Positions 41,319 through 50,388 of a stretch of DNA of 55,908 nucleotides are shown here, one piece after another. The DNA comes from Cytophagales bacterium (GTDB taxonomy: Bacteria > Bacteroidota > Bacteroidia > Cytophagales > Spirosomataceae), in assembly GCA_024742395.1 (NCBI GenBank), contig JANSYO010000025.1, positions 1-55,908 of the forward strand, in the 5' to 3' direction. Below the pieces are notes generated by a model that had not been told where the DNA came from, did no database searches, and worked only from the letters and a program-made list of their open reading frames with translations. A program made the translations under genes and the position numbers. How positions within the stretch are numbered: position 1 is the stretch's first letter; every line of letters begins with the position of its first letter.

Positions 41319-42743
41319 ATGTCTTTAAGGTTACTTATTGCTTTCTTCCTGATTTGCTCATTTCATGGTTTTTCTCAAAACACTATTCATCCGGCTTCTA
41401 CAGCATATGAATATCCAACAGACCCTAAAGTGGCGGCCAAGCTTGAGCAATGGAGAGATCAAAAGTTTGGTATGTTAATTCATTGGGGGCTTTATGCCGT
41501 ACCAGGTATTATTGAATCCTGGACATTGTGTAGCGAAGACTGGATTACCCGGGATAGCACCAGCAGATACGATGATTACAAAAGATGGTATTGGGGCTTA
41601 AAGAAGGATTTTAATCCTGTGGGGTTTGACCCGGATCAATGGGCACATGCGGCCTATAAGGCAGGTATGAAGTATGTGGTTTTTACCACCAAACACCATG
41701 ATGGCTTCAATATGTTTGATACACAATTTACCGACTTTAAGATTTCGGATGGTCCTTTCAAAAATCATCCGAAAGCAGATGTGGCCAAATATGTTTTTGA
41801 GGCATTCAGAAAAAAAGATATGATGATAGGAGCCTACTATTCTAAGCCAGACTGGCATTCACAGTATTTTTGGTGGGATTTATATGCTACCCCAAACCGA
41901 AATGTGAATTATGATATCAGGAAGCATCCATGGAGATGGCAGCAATTCATAAACTTTACGCACAATCAATTAAACGAGATTACTTCAAACTACGGGGATA
42001 TCGATATTCTGTGGCTTGATGGTGGCTGGGTAAGACCCAGAAACACGGTCACAGAAGAAGTGATTAAATGGGGTGCTCCCATACCAGAATTTGATCAGCA
42101 GATTAATATGCCAGAGATAGCAGCTATGGCAAGAAAAAATCAAGAAGGGATATTGATAATAGATAGAACTGTACATGGGCCGTATGAGAATTATAGAACT
42201 CCAGAACAAGGCATACCCTCTGAAATGTCAGAAAATCCATGGGAAAGCTGTATAACACTAGGTGGTGCCTGGGGATATGTACCCAATGACAAGTTTAAGT
42301 CAGCTGAAAAGGTGGTTCATCTACTAGTAGAAATCGTGGCTAAAGGTGGTAATTTACTTCTGGGTGTGGGGCCAACGGCAAATGGTCTTTTTTTACCGGA
42401 GCAAGTTCAGAGATTAGAGGAAATTGGTAAATGGATGGAAGTGAATGGTGAGGGGATTTATAATACTCGTGCTATTGAAAATTTCATGGACGAACATGTA
42501 TTTTTTACACAAGGCAAAGATGAAACACTCTATGCCATAGCTACATATACGGAAGAGGAGCCTCTTAATGAGTCCGTAAAATGGAGTGTCAATATCCCAT
42601 CTCCAAAGTCCAAAATGACACTACTGGGTTATGATAAGCCTCTTAATTGGTCTCTGGAGAATGGTCAGGTAATGGTTAAGTTACCTAAGAAAGTTCTTGA
42701 AAAGTTTAACGGTCAACCTGCTTTGGTTTTTAAATATCAATAA
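41319..42743 (+). CDS. Exported alpha-L-fucosidase (GH29)
   Basis: A 474-residue secreted glycosidase. The signal peptide is MSLRLLIAFFLICSFHGFSQ. The TIM barrel includes KFGMLIHWGLYAVPG, YVVFTTKHHDGFNMFD and the nucleophile Asp234 in ILWLDGGW. It hydrolyses alpha-L-fucosides; the general acid in this family is variable and I cannot assign it. Some GH29-like sequences act on other glycosides, so specificity is uncertain. It is convergent with the DUF1080 gene 20 bases away. Confidence 0.92.
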   Translation: MSLRLLIAFFLICSFHGFSQNTIHPASTAYEYPTDPKVAAKLEQWRDQKFGMLIHWGLYAVPGIIESWTLCSEDWITRDSTSRYDDYKRWYWGLKKDFNPVGFDPDQWAHAAYKAGMKYVVFTTKHHDGFNMFDTQFTDFKISDGPFKNHPKADVAKYVFEAFRKKDMMIGAYYSKPDWHSQYFWWDLYATPNRNVNYDIRKHPWRWQQFINFTHNQLNEITSNYGDIDILWLDGGWVRPRNTVTEEVIKWGAPIPEFDQQINMPEIAAMARKNQEGILIIDRTVHGPYENYRTPEQGIPSEMSENPWESCITLGGAWGYVPNDKFKSAEKVVHLLVEIVAKGGNLLLGVGPTANGLFLPEQVQRLEEIGKWMEVNGEGIYNTRAIENFMDEHVFFTQGKDETLYAIATYTEEEPLNESVKWSVNIPSPKSKMTLLGYDKPLNWSLENGQVMVKLPKKVLEKFNGQPALVFKYQ

Positions 42744-42763
42744 ACCCTAAGTAGAAAAGAACT

Positions 42764-43621
42764 TTAATCTTCAGCGTATTCAGGTGGGATTTGCGAAATG
42801 TTTCTCACCTGAATACGGCGATAATATAATTCGGCACCTTCGGCTTGTAAGGCAATTTTACCACGCTTTAATGGTTTATTATTTGCCATTTTTCTGGAAT
42901 TATATAGTCTCATTACCACCTTCCCGTTCACTATGTGAATACTGCTATCGCCAAAACAAATTACTTCTACGGTATTCCACTCACCATGTGGCATTTCTTT
43001 ATCTAATTCTGTGATGATCCTTCTTTCTGCCATGTTGTTTGCCCAATACTGAGACCTCAATTCTCCATCTTCATGGTAATACCATAAACCCGAGTTGCCT
43101 TTTTGAACTGCAGGTACATCCATTCTGACTTTGCCGGTAGGCCAATAATCACCTGTATCTCCTTCTTGAATTTGACACTCCTGACCTGGGATCCAGGTTT
43201 TATCAGAACTACCTTCTTTGCCAAAAGCATGGTATATTAATCCACCATCTCGTACTTCATTTAGGCGGGGCTCCCATTTCTTCTCACCCCATTTGTACTG
43301 AAGTTTGATATGGTAGTTTTCAAATTCTTCGTGATAAGTTATGGTACCGAAGACTTGTCCGCTTGCAGTAATGCAGGGTTCTCCATCTTGTATTCCCGCG
43401 GTAAAGACTCCCAAAGGATCATTATTTCTTCCAAGTGGTTGGGTGTATTTGCCGTCAGTTCCTTTAGGAATATTTAAATCCTTTATACTTTCATGTGGAA
43501 TGCTCAGATACACAGACCAACCTGCAAGATTTTTACCGTTAAAAAGGTCTTTCCATTGAGCATCAGCATTATTTGAAATGATAAAACTGATGATTAAGAT
43601 CAGAATCTTATGCTTTGTCAT
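42764..43621 (-). CDS. Exported DUF1080 protein (3-keto-disaccharide hydrolase family)
   Basis: A 285-residue protein with a signal peptide (MTKHKILILIISFIISNNADA) and a concanavalin-like beta-sandwich: WKDLFNGKNLAGWSVYL near the start, YHIKLQYKWGEKKW, RDGGLIYHAFG, ECQIQEGDTGDYW and ELYYRRIQVRNI at the end. Pfam names the domain 3-keto-disaccharide hydrolase, and characterised relatives cleave 3-keto-glycosides. With three glucoside 3-dehydrogenase-like enzymes in the same stretch it is a natural second step. Others in the family have unknown roles. Confidence 0.9.
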   Translation of the reverse strand: MTKHKILILIISFIISNNADAQWKDLFNGKNLAGWSVYLSIPHESIKDLNIPKGTDGKYTQPLGRNNDPLGVFTAGIQDGEPCITASGQVFGTITYHEEFENYHIKLQYKWGEKKWEPRLNEVRDGGLIYHAFGKEGSSDKTWIPGQECQIQEGDTGDYWPTGKVRMDVPAVQKGNSGLWYYHEDGELRSQYWANNMAERRIITELDKEMPHGEWNTVEVICFGDSSIHIVNGKVVMRLYNSRKMANNKPLKRGKIALQAEGAELYYRRIQVRNISQIPPEYAED

Positions 43622-43655
43622 TTTCGTATGGTTAGGTTAAAATACTTAAAACTGG

Positions 43656-45401
43656 CTATTCAGCGGAATAAATAACCTCTCCGCCCAGTACAGTCATAAC
43701 TACTTTTGTCAGCAAAATATCTTCTTCAGGAATTGTCATAATGTCTTTGTCAAGAATGGCGAAATCCGCAAGTTTACCTTTCTCTATAGTGCCTTTTATA
43801 TCTTCTTCAAAAGAACCATATGCTCCTGAAAGTGTATAAGATTTTAATGCCTCATCTCGAGACATTTTCTGCTCTGCTTCATATCCACCTTCAGGCAAGC
43901 CTTTTAATGTTTTTCTGGTAATGGCTGCATAAAATCCAGCCAATGGATTTATTGGTTCCACCGGCACATCTGTGCCGTTAATTACTGTGGCTCCGGTTTT
44001 TAAGAGTTTTTGCCAGACATAAGCTCCTTCCTCTATCCTTTTTTCTCCCAGTCTGTCAATTGCCCATGGACGATCAGATGCCATATGGATGGTTTGCATA
44101 CTCGCAATTACCCCGAGTTCCGCAAATCTCGGAATGTCTTCCAGATTCAAGTGCTGTGAATGTTCAATTCTAAAACGAGGATCTTTCTTTTGAGGATAGG
44201 CTTTGAAAGCCTTTTCATAAATATCCAGTACTTCTTTGTTTCCTCTGTCTCCTATAGCATGAGTACCTACTTGAAACCCATATTGAAGAGCGTCCATAGC
44301 TACTTGCTGCATTTGTTCTACCGGAGTAGTTTCCAGCCCTCTCCAGCCGGCCTTGTCGCTGTAGTCTTCCAATAGCCATGCTCCGCGGTTTCCTAGTGCA
44401 CCGTCACTCACTAGTTTTATTGAACGAACGTTTAATAAATGATCAACTGAATCAATGACAGGTCCATTCTCAAACCAGTTGTTAAGTAATGTAGAATCAT
44501 TTCTGAGCATTACGTGCATTCTAACTGTTAATTTACCCTTATTTTTATATTCGTTATAAAGGTCAATGGCTGATTGTCCTGTACCTGCATCATGGAAACC
44601 TGTAACTCCATTTTTCCTGCATTCCTGCAAGGCCAGGTCAATAATCTTATAGGCCATTTTTGGGTCATTATCTGAAGGCATTTTACTACCAACCAGTTGC
44701 ATAGCACTTTCATTGAGTATACCTGTTGGATTGCCATTTTCATCTGACATAATCTCCCCTCCACTCAGGTTCTTTTTCATTTCATTTAAAGAACTTTTTG
44801 AAATACCAGCTAATTCCATCGCTTTTTCATTCACCAGTTCGCTATGGCCACTGGCGTGTCTTAAAACGACGGGGTTCTTTGGAGAGACAGCACTTAGCTC
44901 TTCATGAGTTGGAAATCCATACAGGAATCCTTCTTTGCTATCATTCCATTTATCCTGATGCCAGCCCCTTCCAATGATCCACTCTCCGGGTTTGGCTTTT
45001 TCAACGGCTTCTTCTACCATTGTTATAATCTCAGCATAGGTCTCTACCTGGGTTAAATCCAAAATGAGTTTAGAATACCCCATTCCCATAAAATGGCCAT
45101 GTGAATCAATAAAGCCGGGAATCATTGTTTTGCCATTCAGATTAATGACCTGAGTTTTTGAACCTTTTAGCTTTGTGGCTTCTTCAGTGGTTCCTGCATA
45201 CATAATTTTACCATCCTTAATGGCTACGGCCTCCACTTTCCCCTTATTCTCATTTACTGTATAAATATTACCACCCATGAAAATGGTGTCTGCCGTTTGA
45301 CTCGTGCAATTGGTAGTAAAAATTGTAATAAGAAGGAAGAATAGACTTTTTAGTTGGCTTTTAATGCTGATCATATTTAAGGGGCTTTTTTGTTCCTTCA
45401 A
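43656..45401 (-). CDS. Exported amidohydrolase family 3 lipoprotein
   Basis: A 581-residue protein of the YtcJ-like amidohydrolase superfamily. A signal with lipobox TTNC suggests a lipoprotein; the ATG at 45374 (MISIKSQLKS) may be the true start. Metal-site motifs include PGFIDSHGHFMGMG near residue 96, RIEHSQHLNLEDIP and INGTDVPVEPINP. The family removes N-formyl or similar groups and includes imidazolonepropionase-like enzymes; the substrate cannot be told. It is 48 bases downstream of the Lrp-type regulator gene and may be cotranscribed with it. Confidence 0.85.
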   Translation of the reverse strand: MKEQKSPLNMISIKSQLKSLFFLLITIFTTNCTSQTADTIFMGGNIYTVNENKGKVEAVAIKDGKIMYAGTTEEATKLKGSKTQVINLNGKTMIPGFIDSHGHFMGMGYSKLILDLTQVETYAEIITMVEEAVEKAKPGEWIIGRGWHQDKWNDSKEGFLYGFPTHEELSAVSPKNPVVLRHASGHSELVNEKAMELAGISKSSLNEMKKNLSGGEIMSDENGNPTGILNESAMQLVGSKMPSDNDPKMAYKIIDLALQECRKNGVTGFHDAGTGQSAIDLYNEYKNKGKLTVRMHVMLRNDSTLLNNWFENGPVIDSVDHLLNVRSIKLVSDGALGNRGAWLLEDYSDKAGWRGLETTPVEQMQQVAMDALQYGFQVGTHAIGDRGNKEVLDIYEKAFKAYPQKKDPRFRIEHSQHLNLEDIPRFAELGVIASMQTIHMASDRPWAIDRLGEKRIEEGAYVWQKLLKTGATVINGTDVPVEPINPLAGFYAAITRKTLKGLPEGGYEAEQKMSRDEALKSYTLSGAYGSFEEDIKGTIEKGKLADFAILDKDIMTIPEEDILLTKVVMTVLGGEVIYSAE

Positions 45402-45449
45402 TTTACGGGCTTTTAGTTTCTATAGTAATTTATGAGGCATAAAACTGCA

Positions 45450-45911
45450 TTAGATATAGTATTCGGAGCTTTGTTTTATCTCTTTCAATACAAAAGTGCT
45501 GTTTAATACGCCGATGTTTTCAATTTTGGAAAGTTTGGTTCTCACAAAATCGTGGTATTCTTCAAGGCTATTGACATGAATTTTCAAAACAAAGTCAACT
45601 TGTCCTGCCAGGTGATAACATTCCTGTACTTCAGGCAGTTTTTTTATTTCCTGCTCAAAATGCTCTATAAAGGTTTCGTTATGGTACCGCATTGAAACCT
45701 GACAAATTGATGTGACCGATTTATTGATGAGTCTTTTGTCTAGAATAGCTACATATTTTTTAATGAACCCAAGGCTTTCCAGTCTTCGGATTCGGTCATA
45801 AATCGGTGAGGTAGTCAGCTGAAGTGAGGCGGCAATTTCTTTGGCCGTTTTCTTTGCATCTTTTTGCAATGTCCTCAAAATCACTTTGTCTGTTTCGTCT
45901 AATTGATCCAT
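45450..45911 (-). CDS. Lrp/AsnC-family transcriptional regulator
   Basis: A 153-residue regulator: winged helix (DETDKVILRTLQKDAKKTAK, then SPIYDRIRRLESLGFIKKYV) followed by the RAM ligand-binding domain (CYHLAGQVDFVLKIHV near residue 100). Lrp-type proteins sense amino acids and often act on divergent neighbours. It diverges from tdh-kbl for threonine breakdown, so control of that operon is the likely role. The intergenic region has AT-rich repeats (near 46022-46041) such as this family binds. Confidence 0.9.
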   Translation of the reverse strand: MDQLDETDKVILRTLQKDAKKTAKEIAASLQLTTSPIYDRIRRLESLGFIKKYVAILDKRLINKSVTSICQVSMRYHNETFIEHFEQEIKKLPEVQECYHLAGQVDFVLKIHVNSLEEYHDFVRTKLSKIENIGVLNSTFVLKEIKQSSEYYI

Positions 45912-46040
45912 TTAGCAGCAATTTTTATTTCTAACTTATCATTAAATAGTGCAATAAAGTAATAAATACTTTAAAAGGGTAAAAGTGCAGCTAAAATAAT
46001 GGAGTTTGAGCTTAAAATGTCAATATATATCTTCATATAT

Positions 46041-46048
46041 TATCTTTG
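46041..46048 (+). promoter_or_regulatory. -7 promoter element of the threonine dehydrogenase operon
   Basis: TATCTTTG, a perfect TAnnTTTG match, preceded by an AT-rich stretch that could hold Lrp-type sites. It lies 46 bases before the ATG at 46094. Confidence 0.45.
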
Positions 46049-46093
46049 TAAGTAATAATAAAGGTCGCAATGGCCCTCATCAACAAACATAAA

Positions 46094-47044
46094 ATGAAGA
46101 AAACCAAAATTTTGCTAGTTGGAGCCAACGGCCAACTAGGCTCGGTACTTACAAAAGCCTTGCAGCAAAAAATTGGTGTTGCACAGGTCATAAGTTCTGA
46201 TTTGCAGGATAAGAAACTGCATAGAGGGGCTTTTGAAATTTTGGATGCAACGAATTTTGACCAGCTACGCAAGGTAGTAGCTGGTCATCAAATCACACAG
46301 ATTTATCATTTGGCAGCTATTTTATCTGCCAAAGGAGAAAGTGACCCTTTACGAACCTGGGATATTAACATGAAAGCACTTCTTAATGTATTAGAAGTGG
46401 CCAGAGTAGAGAAACTTGACCGGGTATTTTATCCCAGCTCTATTGCTGTTTTTGGATCTTCTGCAAATAAATCTTTCACTCCACAGCAGACATTTTTAAA
46501 TCCGGAAACGGTTTATGGAATAAGTAAAGCTGCAGGGGAGAATTGGTGTCAGTATTATTATGAACGTTATGGGCTGGATGTTCGCTCCCTTAGGTATCCT
46601 GGGGTAGTTGGCTATCAGTCTTTGCCTGGCGGCGGAACGACAGATTATGCCATTGATATTTTTCATAAGGCACTTCATTCTGAGACATTTTACTGTTTTC
46701 TGAAACCAGATGCCAGACTGCCTATGATTTTTATGGAGGATGCTATTGAGGCCACATTAAAACTAATGAGTGTTCCTAAAGCACAGATAAAAACCAGAAC
46801 TTCGTACAATTTGGCTGGTTTAAGCTTTACGCCGCATGAGCTTGCTACTGAAATCAAAAAACATATTCCTGATTTTAAGATTGTTTATGAGCCGGATTAC
46901 AGACAAAAAATAGCGGAGTCGTGGCCACAGGAAATTGATGACAAAGAAGCCAGAAGAGATTGGGGCTGGCATCCTTCCTATAATTTAAGATCATTAACAG
47001 AGATTATGCTCTCAGAACTAAGTCAAAAATTAGAAACAGTTTAA
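46094..47044 (+). CDS. L-threonine 3-dehydrogenase, short-chain (epimerase-like) type
   Basis: From ATG 46094 the protein has 316 residues and starts [17 protein letters not shown], the NAD-binding motif; an in-frame ATG at 46070 would add eight residues. The extended SDR catalytic pair is Tyr141-Lys145 ([10 protein letters not shown]), with AVFGSSA before it. This epimerase-like type of threonine dehydrogenase oxidises L-threonine to 2-amino-3-ketobutyrate. The call is secured by the kbl gene two bases downstream and by the divergent Lrp regulator. Confidence 0.88.
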   Translation: MKKTKILLVGANGQLGSVLTKALQQKIGVAQVISSDLQDKKLHRGAFEILDATNFDQLRKVVAGHQITQIYHLAAILSAKGESDPLRTWDINMKALLNVLEVARVEKLDRVFYPSSIAVFGSSANKSFTPQQTFLNPETVYGISKAAGENWCQYYYERYGLDVRSLRYPGVVGYQSLPGGGTTDYAIDIFHKALHSETFYCFLKPDARLPMIFMEDAIEATLKLMSVPKAQIKTRTSYNLAGLSFTPHELATEIKKHIPDFKIVYEPDYRQKIAESWPQEIDDKEARRDWGWHPSYNLRSLTEIMLSELSQKLETV

Positions 47045-47046
47045 GC

Positions 47047-48231
47047 ATGTTTGAAAAATATAAGAATTTTTACCAGGAAGAAATAGATCAAATCAAAGAA
47101 GCAGGTCTATACAAAACAGAACGAATAATCAGCACACCGCAGGCTGCGAATATTACTACCGCAAATCAGGAAGTGTTAAATTTTTGTGCGAATAATTATT
47201 TAGGTTTATCATCAGATCCTGAGGTTATTAAAGCGGCTATTGAAGCCATCAATACTCATGGTTTTGGCATGTCATCTGTTCGCTTTATTTGTGGGACTCA
47301 GGATATACATAAAGAACTGGAACAAAAAACTGCCGCGTTTTTAGGAACAGAAGATTGTATCTTATACGCGGCGGCATTTGATGCTAACGGAGGCGTTTTT
47401 GAGCCCTTACTGGGGCCTGAAGATGCCATTATTTCAGATGAGTTAAATCATGCCTCTATTATTGATGGAGTTAGGCTGTGTAAAGCCGAACGCTACCGAT
47501 ATAAAAACAATGACATGCAGGATCTGGAGGCACAGCTGAAAGCCTCTGCTCATTGTAAAAAGGTTCTCATCGTTACCGATGGTGTTTTTTCAATGGATGG
47601 TTCCATTGCACAGCTGGATATTATATGCGATCTGGCAGATAAATATGGAGCCATGGTAATGGTAGATGAATGCCATGCAACAGGCTTTTTAGGTAAAACC
47701 GGCCGTGGGACAATTGAATTAAAAAATGTGATAGGAAGGGTAGACATTATTACAGGAACTTATGGTAAAGCTCTGGGTGGAGCTTCCGGAGGATTTACTG
47801 CGGCCAGAAAGGAAATCGTAGACATTTTGAGGCAGCGTTCTCGGCCTTATCTATTCTCAAATACGCTGGCTCCGGCTATTGTGGGAGCAAGTATTAAAGT
47901 TTTAGACATACTTAAATCATCTACAGCATTAAGAGATAAATTGGAAAGAAACGCTAAGTACTTCAGAACTGAAATGACCAAGGCGGGTTTTGACTTATTG
48001 CCGGGGGAACACCCTATTGTACCGGTAATGTTATACGATGCCAAACTGTCTCAGACCTTTGCCGCTAAGTTATTAGAAGAAGGAATTTATGTGATTGGCT
48101 TTTTCTTTCCTGTAGTACCTAAGGGCAAAGCCAGAATCAGAGTGCAGTTATCTGCGGGACATGAAACCGAGCACATAGATAAAGCTGTGGCTGCCTTTAC
48201 AAAAATTGGGAAAGAACTTGGCGTGATTTAA
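47047..48231 (+). CDS. kbl: 2-Amino-3-ketobutyrate coenzyme A ligase
   Basis: A 394-residue PLP enzyme of the alpha-oxoamine synthase family, with the PLP lysine Lys241 in [14 protein letters not shown] and [21 protein letters not shown] and [18 protein letters not shown] near 200. It cleaves the product of threonine dehydrogenase with CoA to glycine and acetyl-CoA. Two bases separate it from the dehydrogenase gene. Family resemblance to serine palmitoyltransferase and AONS is strong, but context selects Kbl. Confidence 0.93.
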   Translation: MFEKYKNFYQEEIDQIKEAGLYKTERIISTPQAANITTANQEVLNFCANNYLGLSSDPEVIKAAIEAINTHGFGMSSVRFICGTQDIHKELEQKTAAFLGTEDCILYAAAFDANGGVFEPLLGPEDAIISDELNHASIIDGVRLCKAERYRYKNNDMQDLEAQLKASAHCKKVLIVTDGVFSMDGSIAQLDIICDLADKYGAMVMVDECHATGFLGKTGRGTIELKNVIGRVDIITGTYGKALGGASGGFTAARKEIVDILRQRSRPYLFSNTLAPAIVGASIKVLDILKSSTALRDKLERNAKYFRTEMTKAGFDLLPGEHPIVPVMLYDAKLSQTFAAKLLEEGIYVIGFFFPVVPKGKARIRVQLSAGHETEHIDKAVAAFTKIGKELGVI

Positions 48232-48246
48232 GGAGTACTGATTGAA

Positions 48247-48274
48247 ATTATAATTCTAATTCCAGAATTATAAT
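48247..48274. terminator. Inverted repeat between kbl and the nitrilase gene
   Basis: ATTATAATTCT-aattcc-AGAATTATAAT, an 11-base perfect repeat over the 3' end of the nitrilase-family gene and 15 bases after kbl's stop. AT-rich stem without a strong T tract, so at most a weak terminator for the convergent pair. Confidence 0.35.
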
Positions 48275-49084
48275 GTCTCTGTCTCTATCTCTTCCGCGAA
48301 ATATTTCTTCCGTGGAAGGGTCATAGGCTACACTTAAACCGGCATAGGTTAATCCTGCCCATGATCCTTTCGAAATCTCTCCAATGAGGTTTGTTCCTAT
48401 GACAGGACATCCTACTGCTTGAGCGGCATTTTTTACGACTGCCACCAATTCGTCAGCGTGTTGGGGCCAATCCTTTTCCGGAGCAGCCCAGCCATAGGGC
48501 ACTAAAAGCAGCTCGGGATTTTGTTCTTTCATTTTTGCCAAGACACTTTTATCAAAGGTATCGGCACAGATAAGTAAACCAATGTTCCCAAATTTAGTTT
48601 TGACGGTTTTTACAGCATTGCCTTTGCTGTAAGGCGGAGTCATTAACTCTGTTAACACATTTATTTTTCTATGTTTTAACAAAATTTCGCCCGTGTCATC
48701 AATGAGAACAGCTGCATCATAGATTTCATTTCCATCTTTTTCGATCAGACCAATGCAGATAAACATCTCATATTTTCTTGCGAGAAAACCTAGATACTTA
48801 CTGTCTTTGCCAGGAATAGGAAGTGCCCGTTCATGGGCTTCAGGATTTACCCAGCCCAGTAATGAGGCTTCAGGGAAAACAATAATTTCGGCCTTTGCTT
48901 CTTTAGCTTCAATCAATGCATTTTCTATTCTGACAAAATTACCGGCTTTGTCTCCATCAAGACAGATGATTTGTGCCATGGCAATTTTGGTTTTTCTACT
49001 AGCAGGGTTTGTGCTTTGAGCGATTAGTACAACTGGTAATAAGCAGTTTAATAAGATTGTAAAATAGGTCGATTTTATATTCAT
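48248..49084 (-). CDS. Exported carbon-nitrogen hydrolase (nitrilase superfamily)
   Basis: A 278-residue enzyme with a signal peptide (residues 1-22, ending VVLIAQ) before the nitrilase domain. The Glu-Lys-Cys triad is Glu72 (IVFPEASLLG), Lys140 (LLKHRKI) and Cys173 (LLICADTFD). The superfamily hydrolyses nitriles and amides or carbamoyl groups. Most are cytosolic, so the signal is notable. It is convergent with kbl. Substrate unknown. Confidence 0.85.
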   Translation of the reverse strand: MNIKSTYFTILLNCLLPVVLIAQSTNPASRKTKIAMAQIICLDGDKAGNFVRIENALIEAKEAKAEIIVFPEASLLGWVNPEAHERALPIPGKDSKYLGFLARKYEMFICIGLIEKDGNEIYDAAVLIDDTGEILLKHRKINVLTELMTPPYSKGNAVKTVKTKFGNIGLLICADTFDKSVLAKMKEQNPELLLVPYGWAAPEKDWPQHADELVAVVKNAAQAVGCPVIGTNLIGEISKGSWAGLTYAGLSVAYDPSTEEIFRGRDRDRDIIILELEL

Positions 49085-49255
49085 AGCAGTATTCTAAATA
49101 GACAGTATCCGGATAATTTTCTATTTACCCGAAACTTAGGAACAATAAATTGGGGAAACAGAGCTTCGTTCGAATTAATAGGTTCTTCCGGAATTTAATT
49201 TTCTAAAGTTAAATATTTAATGAGAATTGAATGCCTCGTTATACTATTTAGTAGC

Positions 49256-49594
49256 TTACTTATCAGACCATATGCCGAGTTCATTGCCTGAAGGGTCAAG
49301 GAAATGGAATCTTCTTCCTCCCGGGAAAGAAAAAATATCTTTGCTAATGGTGGCCTTATTTTCAATCAGCGTTTGTTGGATTTCCTCTAAGTTTTCATGA
49401 TATAAGATTACCAGAACCCCATTAAGAATCTGATCCTCTGTTTTTTCAAAGCCACCTTCTATACCAGCATCAGAAAAAGCGGTATAGTTATCACCATAAT
49501 CTGTAAAGATCCAGCCAAAGATATTGGTATAGAAATCTTTAATAGCTCTTAAATCGTGAGCCTTGAATTCAATGTAGTTGATTTTATTATTCAT
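49256..49594 (-). CDS. VOC-family (glyoxalase/bleomycin-resistance fold) protein
   Basis: A 112-residue single VOC domain: two beta-alpha-beta-beta-beta halves, NYIEFKAHDLRAIKDFYTN and FHFLDPSGNELGIW. Metal-binding residues of glyoxalase I are not all obvious. Such small proteins include lyases, dioxygenase-like and binding proteins; the function here cannot be assigned. It is monocistronic and divergent from the SOUL gene. Confidence 0.85.
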   Translation of the reverse strand: MNNKINYIEFKAHDLRAIKDFYTNIFGWIFTDYGDNYTAFSDAGIEGGFEKTEDQILNGVLVILYHENLEEIQQTLIENKATISKDIFSFPGGRRFHFLDPSGNELGIWSDK

Positions 49595-49754
49595 GGTAGT
49601 ATTGACGTTACAGATGACCTATTTCTATAAATAATTTGTTGTAAAAGAGAGACTTATTCAAAATGAATGTCTTCAATGGCAAGGTAATCCTTTTGAAATG
49701 GATGTTAATCTGATTGGATGACTTGCTAAAATTTAACGCTAAAACTATCAACTA

Positions 49755-50342
49755 ATGAAGACCATATTAATAATAGCAGGTGTACTTATTGCCATTTTTA
49801 TTATTGTACAACTTTATGCCATGAGTAGTAGAAAAAATATTGAGAGTTATCCTTATAGAGTTGTGAAAAGCTATTCCGGTTTTGAAATTCGAGAATACGA
49901 AGCCAGCTTGTTTACCTCCGTGAAATTAGGCACGAATGATTATAAAGTGGCTTCTGGCAAAGGCTTCTCCATTCTTGCCGGTTATATCTTTGGTGGGAAC
50001 GAAAAAAACGAAAAGATTTCAATGACTTCTCCTGTAGCAATGTCTATTGAAGATTCGATGACTATGATGTTTATGGTGCCAAAAGACATTAAGAAAGAGA
50101 ATTTACCAAAACCTGATCAGGCAGGTATTGAATTCAAAGAAGAGCCTGCTAAAACCGTGGCAGCTATCACTTTTGGTGGCTGGGCCAGCACAGAACGGAT
50201 CAATGAGTACAAAAGAAAATTAATTGCTGCTTTGGAGGCTGAAGGAATTGCTTATACTAACCGTTTCTCGTTTTTGGGGTATAATCCGCCTTATGACCTA
50301 ATTAATAGAAAGAACGAGGTAATTGTGGAGTTGGAGAAATAG
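49755..50342 (+). CDS. SOUL haem-binding family protein, membrane-anchored
   Basis: A 195-residue protein with an N-terminal hydrophobic anchor (ILIIAGVLIAIFIIVQLYA, about 4-22) and a SOUL domain: YPYRVVKSYSGFEIREYEAS, SILAGYIFGGNEKNEKISMT, SPVAMSIEDS and FLGYNPPYDLINRKNEV. SOUL/p22HBP proteins bind haem or porphyrins in animals. The bacterial role is unknown. Confidence 0.9.
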   Translation: MKTILIIAGVLIAIFIIVQLYAMSSRKNIESYPYRVVKSYSGFEIREYEASLFTSVKLGTNDYKVASGKGFSILAGYIFGGNEKNEKISMTSPVAMSIEDSMTMMFMVPKDIKKENLPKPDQAGIEFKEEPAKTVAAITFGGWASTERINEYKRKLIAALEAEGIAYTNRFSFLGYNPPYDLINRKNEVIVELEK

Positions 50343-50356
50343 CGTGGGTTTATAAC

Positions 50357-50364
50357 TACCTTTG
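50357..50364 (+). promoter_or_regulatory. -7 promoter element of the DEAD-box helicase
   Basis: TACCTTTG matches TAnnTTTG, with TTGG about 23 bases upstream as a possible -33. It lies 25 bases before the GTG at 50389. Confidence 0.5.
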
Positions 50365-50388
50365 CTTTTCAAATTAAAATAATGTTTA

